NCBI GenBank assembly: GCA_964471535.1
Contig: CAYYHA010000128.1
Location: 1 to 10,974, forward strand
DNA from: CAYYHA01 sp964471535
GTDB lineage: Bacteria > Myxococcota > Myxococcia > SLRQ01
DNA: 10,974 nucleotides
Direction of reading: 5' to 3'
Position numbers and translations under genes: made by a program. Below, piece by piece: positions 7,278 through 10,974 of this stretch. Position 1 is the stretch's first letter, and each line of letters opens with the position of its first letter. The notes under the pieces were generated by a model. It worked only from the letters and a program-made list of their open reading frames with translations, searched no databases and was not told the DNA's origin.

Positions 7278-8326
7278 CGGGGGGCGGCGCTGGCCGCCTC
7301 GAGCTCACCCACGGCGGGCGTGCCGCCGAGCCCGGTGGCGAGACGCACCGCCCGGCGAATGGCCCGGGCCGTCGCCTCGGCGGCCGCGAGTCCCGCTGCG
7401 GTGGCATCGGGACCCCTCGCTCCCTGGCCACCATCGCCGGGGCCCTCGACGCCACTTCGCACGGCGATCACCAGGTCGCCGTCCACGGGGGTGTGCACGG
7501 GGCGGATGGCCCGCACCATCCCGTGCATCGCCAGGCGTGCCACCACCGCCAGATCCTCGCGGCACAGCGGCGCGTCGGTGGCCACGAGGACGAGGGTCGT
7601 GCTCTCGGGCACGGGATTGGCAGGCGACTCCCCGTAGCGCTGGATCCGACCGCGCCGGAGAATCGCGTCCACGCTGGACACACGTCTCGACGGGTCACGG
7701 TCGTCTCGAAGCCCCGCCAGGATGCGGCCGTCCTCGTCGAGGACGTCTCCAAACGCGTTGACCACCACGAGCACACCCACCCGGAACCCGCCGGGGAGGG
7801 CAACCGCCACCGACCCGACCCCTCCCTTCATCGCCCGCGCGGGGCCTTCGCACTTGCCCACGCGCGCGCCGGTCCCTGCGCCACAGCTCCCCTCTTCCAC
7901 CGGGCCCCGGGAGGCGGCTTCGCAGGCCGCCTCCCCCATCGCGGCATCCGGCGCGCCGCCGGTGATTGCGGACAGGTCGAAGCAGATCGCGGTGGGGACG
8001 CTGGGGATGGCCGCTCCACCCGCGGGGAGGCCCACGCCACGGCGCGCCAGGAAGCGAGCCACGCCGGTGCCTGCCGCGAGCCCGAACGCGCTGCCCCCTG
8101 CGAAGCAGACGCCGTGCACGCGGCCGCTCACGTGGCCGGCGGAGAGGGTGTCGAACTGCCGGGTGCTAGTACCCCCACCGTAGAGGACGGCGCGGCCGGG
8201 CGCCGGGGCGTCGAAGAGCACCACCGTCACGCCGGTTTCTGCGTCCCGATCCGTCGCGTGTCCCACCTGCACGCCCGGAACCTGCGTCAGCCCCCCCTCT
8301 AGCCACTGTAGCGGCGAGCGGCTCAC
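7274..8326 (-). CDS. P1 family (DmpA-like, S58) autoprocessing aminopeptidase
   Basis: A 350-residue peptidase of the P1/DmpA family, Ntn-like enzymes that self-cleave and remove N-terminal residues from small peptides. Family segments in order: LTQVPGVQVGHATD (13-26), TGVTVVLFD (31-39), GGGTSTRQFDTL (50-61), CFAGGSAFGLAAGTGVARFL (74-93), CGAGTGARVGK (148-158), AMKGGVGS (165-172), VVVNAFGDVLD (187-197), TTLVLVATDAPL (243-254) and MVRAIRPVHTPVDGDLVIAV (270-289). The Ser at 172 after Gly is a likely nucleophile and self-cleavage site, by family analogy. There is no signal peptide, so it is probably cytoplasmic. The GTG at 8326 has GGAGG (8335-8339) 8 bases upstream, inside the end of murJ, and overlaps the murJ stop as GTGA. 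A longer frame to 8551 lies entirely within murJ and is rejected. Substrate (L-, D- or beta-peptides) cannot be read from the sequence. Confidence 0.94.
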   Translation of the reverse strand: MSRSPLQWLEGGLTQVPGVQVGHATDRDAETGVTVVLFDAPAPGRAVLYGGGTSTRQFDTLSAGHVSGRVHGVCFAGGSAFGLAAGTGVARFLARRGVGLPAGGAAIPSVPTAICFDLSAITGGAPDAAMGEAACEAASRGPVEEGSCGAGTGARVGKCEGPARAMKGGVGSVAVALPGGFRVGVLVVVNAFGDVLDEDGRILAGLRDDRDPSRRVSSVDAILRRGRIQRYGESPANPVPESTTLVLVATDAPLCREDLAVVARLAMHGMVRAIRPVHTPVDGDLVIAVRSGVEGPGDGGQGARGPDATAAGLAAAEATARAIRRAVRLATGLGGTPAVGELEAASAAPR

Positions 8327-9909
8327 CGTGAGAGCCTCCGCCGCAGTGCCGCAAGGGCGGCATGCGCCTCCTGGGTGCGCGTCGCCACCGTGGCGAAGGC
8401 GTAGGCCAGCGCACCTGCCAGGACGGAGAGCCCGAGCACGGCGACGTTCCGGGCCGTGGCTGCATCGAGCCCCGTCGCACCCGCCTCCCAAACGCCGAGG
8501 CGCGCGCACAGGTGGGCCGCCACCGCCATCGCAGCGAGGCCGGGGAGACACCGCAGCACCGTGGCGGCCACGCGGGACAGCCCCAGGCGCCCCACCTTCC
8601 TTCGCAGCAGCGCAAGGTTCACCACCAGGTTCACCGCCGCCGCGAGGGAGCTGGCCGCGGCGATGCCCAGATGTCCGAGGCGGGGGGTCAGAAGGGCGGC
8701 GGAGCCGCCGAAGGTGAGCACCGAGACCACGCCGACGGCCACCGGCGTACGCGTGTCCTCGAGGGCGTAGAAGCCCTGCACGACCACCCGGGAAGCGCTG
8801 ACGAAGGGCAGCCCGGCCGAGTAGAGCACGAGGGCCATCGCCGCGGCTTCGGTGTCCTGCACCGAGAAGGCACCTCGCTGGAAGACCGTGGCGACGAGCG
8901 GCCTGGCGAGGACGGCGAGGCCGGCGGCAGCGGGCAGGACGACGAAGAGGAGCTGCCCCAGGCTGCCCTGGAGCGTCGCCACGTAGCCCCCGTGGTCCTT
9001 GCGGGCGGCGTGGCGCGAGAGATTGGGTAGGCTCGCCACAGCGATGGAGACCGCGAAGAGCCCCAGCGGCAGCTCGATGAGGCGATCGGCGGCGTAGAGC
9101 CAGGCGACGGCCGACTGTCCCACCGAGGCGGCGAAGCTGCGGGAGAGGAGGATGTTCACCTGGTGGATGGACGCTCCGAAGGTGGCCGGCGCCATCAGGA
9201 GGACCAGCTTCTTCAGCGTGGGATCACGCCAGTCGAAGCGGGGAAGCGGCGGGAAGCCCTCCCGCGCCATGGCGGCGAAGACGAGGAGGACCTGCAGGAG
9301 CCCGCCGAAGAGCGCCGCCCAAGCCACCGCGGTGAGGGGGGGATCGAGGTGCTTCGACAGAAGGAGGGCCCCTGCGATGAGGGAGAGATTCAAGATGGCG
9401 GGTGAGACCGCGGGGACGAAGAAGCGGCGCACCGAGTTGAGTACCCCCATCGCCAGGGCCACGAGCCCGACGAAGAAGAGGTAGGGAAAGGCGATGCGCG
9501 CCAGGCGCACCGCCTCCCCGAAGACCTCGGGGGTGGCCCGCCAGGAGGGGGCGAGCAGGCCCACGATCTGCGGCATCAGGAGCACCGCCGCCGCGGCCAG
9601 GACGAGGAGCACCGCTGCGGCGAGGCCGAGCGCCCGGCCGAGGAAGCACCGCGCCTCCCCGGGGCCCTCGTGCTCCAGCTTCGCCACGAAGAGGGGCACG
9701 AAAGAGATGGTCAGGGAACCTTCGCCGAGGAGGCGGCGCATGGCGTTGGGGAGGGTCCAGGCGAGCACCCAGACGCCGCCGCCGGAGGCGCCGAAGATGG
9801 CGAGGATGGCCGCGTCCCGGGCGAAGCCGGTGATGCGGGAGAGGATCGTGGCCGCGGCCATGGAGCCAGCGCCACGGGCGATGCTGCCGGCACCCTCCGC
9901 GGGCGCCAT
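8323..9909 (-). CDS. murJ: MurJ, lipid II flippase (MVF/MviN family)
   Basis: A 528-residue polytopic inner-membrane protein that moves lipid II across the membrane for peptidoglycan synthesis. The N-terminus SIARGAGSMAAATILSRITGFARD, then LPNAMRRLLGEGSLTISFVPLF, is typical of the family. Arginines matching the essential E. coli residues R18, R24, R52 and R270 are seen at 25, 31, 58 and 276 (AADRLIELPLGLFAVSIA). About fourteen hydrophobic segments follow one another, as expected, with GFYALEDTRTPV (379-390) in the second half. Length is normal (E. coli 511). Start choice: ATG 9909, or the GTG directly before it at 9912, both behind GGAGG at 9921-9925; the more distant GTG at 9945 lacks a ribosome binding site and would lie almost on the predicted transcription start. 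It is followed with a 4-base GTGA overlap by the P1 peptidase gene and is divergent from rpsT, an arrangement common near murJ. Confidence 0.97.
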   Translation of the reverse strand: MAPAEGAGSIARGAGSMAAATILSRITGFARDAAILAIFGASGGGVWVLAWTLPNAMRRLLGEGSLTISFVPLFVAKLEHEGPGEARCFLGRALGLAAAVLLVLAAAAVLLMPQIVGLLAPSWRATPEVFGEAVRLARIAFPYLFFVGLVALAMGVLNSVRRFFVPAVSPAILNLSLIAGALLLSKHLDPPLTAVAWAALFGGLLQVLLVFAAMAREGFPPLPRFDWRDPTLKKLVLLMAPATFGASIHQVNILLSRSFAASVGQSAVAWLYAADRLIELPLGLFAVSIAVASLPNLSRHAARKDHGGYVATLQGSLGQLLFVVLPAAAGLAVLARPLVATVFQRGAFSVQDTEAAAMALVLYSAGLPFVSASRVVVQGFYALEDTRTPVAVGVVSVLTFGGSAALLTPRLGHLGIAAASSLAAAVNLVVNLALLRRKVGRLGLSRVAATVLRCLPGLAAMAVAAHLCARLGVWEAGATGLDAATARNVAVLGLSVLAGALAYAFATVATRTQEAHAALAALRRRLSR

Positions 9910-9920
9910 CACCTCGCCTG

Positions 9921-9925
9921 CCTCC
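9921..9925 (-). promoter_or_regulatory. murJ ribosome binding site (GGAGG)
   Basis: GGAGG on the minus strand lies 8 bases before the GTG at 9912 and 11 before the ATG at 9909. It argues against initiation at the upstream GTG at 9945. Confidence 0.6.
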
Positions 9926-9954
9926 CTCTCGTTGGAAACCGCCACCGCCGGGGC

Positions 9955-9983
9955 AGATTCCCTTCCGCCGGGGAGCCGGTCAA
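9955..9983 (-). promoter_or_regulatory. Candidate murJ promoter
   Basis: On the minus strand TTGACC (9978-9983) is separated by 17 bases from GAATCT (9955-9960). The -35 is good (5 of 6), the -10 poor (2 of 6). A start of transcription near 9948 would give a leader of about 40 bases to the ATG at 9909. Called mainly from the -35 and its position. Confidence 0.35.
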
Positions 9984-10087
9984 CTCCGTGCCCACCGGTG
10001 CCCCACCCGACCGGCGGACGCAGGGCCTAGGCCGTCTCGGCTCTACCGCCACGGCAGTCGGTCGGCGCCCCGGTATGCAGCGTTTGC

Positions 10088-10117
10088 TTGACAGCTCTGC
10101 GACCGGACCGCTATATG
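10088..10117 (+). promoter_or_regulatory. rpsT promoter (sigma-70 type)
   Basis: A perfect TTGACA (10088-10093) is followed after 18 bases by TATATG (10112-10117), 4 of 6 matches to the -10 consensus. Transcription would begin near 10124, giving a leader of about 60 bases before rpsT. It is the best promoter match in the window, in keeping with a highly expressed ribosomal gene. Confidence 0.7.
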
Positions 10118-10127
10118 GCGCCCTTCC

Positions 10128-10151
10128 TTTCGCGGATCCCCCTTCGCGAAA
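10128..10151 (+). promoter_or_regulatory. Hairpin in the rpsT leader
   Basis: TTTCGCG (10128-10134) and CGCGAAA (10145-10151) form a perfect 7-base-pair stem around a 10-base C-rich loop. It lies just after the predicted transcription start and about 30 bases before the GTG. No T run follows, so it is not a classic attenuator. It may protect the transcript end or take part in S20 feedback; both are inference. Confidence 0.5.
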
Positions 10152-10183
10152 CCCTACGTGGGACCATCGGGAGTCGTGAGACC

Positions 10184-10453
10184 GTGGCGAACTTGAAGAA
10201 CGCAGCAAAGGCAGCCCGGCAGGCGGAGAAGCGCCGGCAGCGCAACCGGCACTTCCGCTCGACGATGCGTGGCCGCATGAAGGCGGTCCGCAAGGCGCTC
10301 GAGCAGGGTGACCTCTCCAACATCGATGCGCTGCTGCAGCAGGCCATCAAGACGGTGGATCACACGGCCAGCAAGGGCGTCATCCACAAGCGGACGGCCT
10401 CCCGCTACATCTCCCGGCTGTCGAAGGCCGTCGCCCGCGCCAAGGCGTCCTAG
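10184..10453 (+). CDS. rpsT: 30S ribosomal protein S20
   Basis: An 89-residue, strongly basic protein that binds 16S rRNA in the 30S subunit as an early assembly protein. The sequence shows the S20 pattern throughout: ANLKNAAKAARQAEKRRQRN (2-21), then STMRGRMKAVRKALE, a central TVDHTASKGVIHKRTASRYISRLSKAVA segment (58-85) and a short Lys/Ala end. Length is normal (E. coli 87). The GTG at 10184 is chosen because the residues after it align with the family N-terminus; an in-frame ATG at 10115 overlaps the -10 box and adds unrelated residues. A GGGAG lies 10 bases upstream (10169-10173), rather far. E. coli rpsT also starts with a non-AUG codon (UUG), which matters for its autoregulation, so the weak start may be regulatory here. 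It is divergent from murJ and convergent with lptE. Confidence 0.97.
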   Translation: MANLKNAAKAARQAEKRRQRNRHFRSTMRGRMKAVRKALEQGDLSNIDALLQQAIKTVDHTASKGVIHKRTASRYISRLSKAVARAKAS

Positions 10454-10555
10454 CGCGGCACCCCGGTGCCTCTGCCTCCCGGCCCGGCCGCTGGGCCAGG
10501 GTTCGGGGTCGCCTCGCACCCACGCCGGCCCCAGGGTCCGGGGGGCGCGCCGGCC
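10454..10555. terminator. Convergent intergenic region with GC-rich hairpins
   Basis: This 102-base space separates the rpsT and lptE stops. GGCAC/GTGCC (10457-10461 with 10466-10470) forms a small hairpin immediately after rpsT, and GGCCC/GGGCC (10481-10485 with 10493-10497) forms another. A longer imperfect inverted repeat spans about 10524-10554. None has a T run on either strand, so intrinsic termination is uncertain; the hairpins may simply protect the 3' ends. Confidence 0.35.
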
Positions 10556-10974
10556 TCATTCGGATCCTTCGCCGGGTGACGGAGGCGGCCGCGGGGCGGT
10601 CAGACGCCGCCACAGCCGCGCCGCGAGCGCGTCTGCGAGCCGCTCGAGGGCGCGCCGCCGGTTCATCTCCGTCTCCGACGGATCGGCGCCCGCCAGGTAC
10701 GAAGCGCGCTCGGTGGCACTCGCCACCCGGAGGCGCCTGCCCGCCGCGGTGCCAAGCCATGCCTCGGCTGCCACCGAGAGCGCGTAGACCCCCGCAGAGC
10801 CCACGGCACCGGGGAAGGCTTCCGGCGCCGACGTGACGCGGACCACCCGGCCGGAGAGGACGAGGTCGCTCGGGCCGAGACGGTCGCTGGCCTCGGCTTG
10901 CGCTGCCAGCTTCGCCGCCAGCACCTGTCCCACCGCGGGCTCGGCGCCATGGTGCACCACCTCTCCCATCGCAA
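10556..10974 (-). CDS. lptE: LptE-like LPS-assembly lipoprotein, N-terminus beyond window
   Basis: The 3' part of a gene entering from the right edge; about 138 residues are visible and no stop precedes them, so the ATG at 10969 is probably internal. LptE is the outer-membrane lipoprotein that plugs the LptD barrel for LPS insertion. The fragment fits the family pattern: a helix (AVGQVLAAKLAAQAEA), then a strand pair DLVLSGRVVRVTSAPEAF, a YALSVAAEAWL strand, ERASYLAGADPSETEMNRRRALERLADALAARLWRRLTAP as the closing helix, and a short Pro-rich tail. The signal peptide and lipobox cysteine would be off the window, so the call rests on the C-terminal pattern and on the location next to rpsT and murJ. 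In related genomes leuS, lptE and holA often cluster here; holA is not downstream. Confidence 0.75.
   Translation of the reverse strand, partial: AMGEVVHHGAEPAVGQVLAAKLAAQAEASDRLGPSDLVLSGRVVRVTSAPEAFPGAVGSAGVYALSVAAEAWLGTAAGRRLRVASATERASYLAGADPSETEMNRRRALERLADALAARLWRRLTAPRPPPSPGEGSE

Noticed and set aside
6836..8302. Plus-strand open frame of 488 residues spanning mazG and the peptidase gene
   Set aside because: It crosses two well-supported genes in wrong frame or strand, and is Gly/Arg/His-rich with no recognisable domain.
10024..10033. GGCCTAGGCC palindrome, and CACCGGTG at 9993-10000, as operators
   Set aside because: Short palindromes are common at this GC content and nothing ties them to a regulator.
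9910..10087. Small RNA or tRNA gene between murJ and rpsT
   Set aside because: No cloverleaf or T-run terminator is seen; the stretch is explained by two divergent promoters.

Overview
This window looks like ordinary chromosomal DNA of a high-GC, Gram-negative bacterium. The GC-rich third codon positions, an LPS transport gene (lptE), a DUF4388 (PATAN-like) protein, and the order phoH then 7TM-HD gene together suggest a deltaproteobacterial-type lineage such as Myxococcota, Desulfobacterota or relatives. That placement is inference from gene content; I see no marker that fixes the genus. I found no phage genes, insertion sequences, CRISPR arrays, tRNAs or rRNAs.

Left block (1-6349, all minus strand). 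It reads from right to left. First comes a secreted or membrane TPR protein with cysteine knuckles, then a DUF4388 protein with one membrane segment and a pseudopilin-like tail. Next is the PhoH-family ATPase, then, after a 318-base gap, a PgpH/YqfF-type 7TM-HD membrane protein cut by the window edge. The first three genes are joined by TGATG stop/start overlaps and should be one translationally coupled operon. PhoH and the 7TM-HD protein are usually linked to ybeY, era and rRNA/RNA quality control, so ybeY is expected just beyond position 1.

Middle (6350-7277). A 100-base divergent spacer separates this operon from mazG (plus strand), a house-cleaning NTP pyrophosphohydrolase. mazG converges with the next minus-strand gene so tightly that both use the same CTAG palindrome for their stop codons.

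Right block (7274-10974). On the minus strand, murJ (lipid II flippase) is followed by a P1-family autoprocessing aminopeptidase whose GTG start overlaps the murJ stop. Divergent from murJ, rpsT (ribosomal protein S20) has a recognisable promoter, a leader hairpin and a GTG start. It converges on the 3' part of lptE, which runs off the right edge.

Most of the window is conserved core biology: peptidoglycan precursor export, LPS transport, translation, RNA metabolism and nucleotide hygiene. The least described parts are the TPR/zinc-knuckle membrane protein and the DUF4388/pseudopilin-like fusion coupled to phoH. Many long open frames antisense to the real genes are by-products of high GC and are left out.
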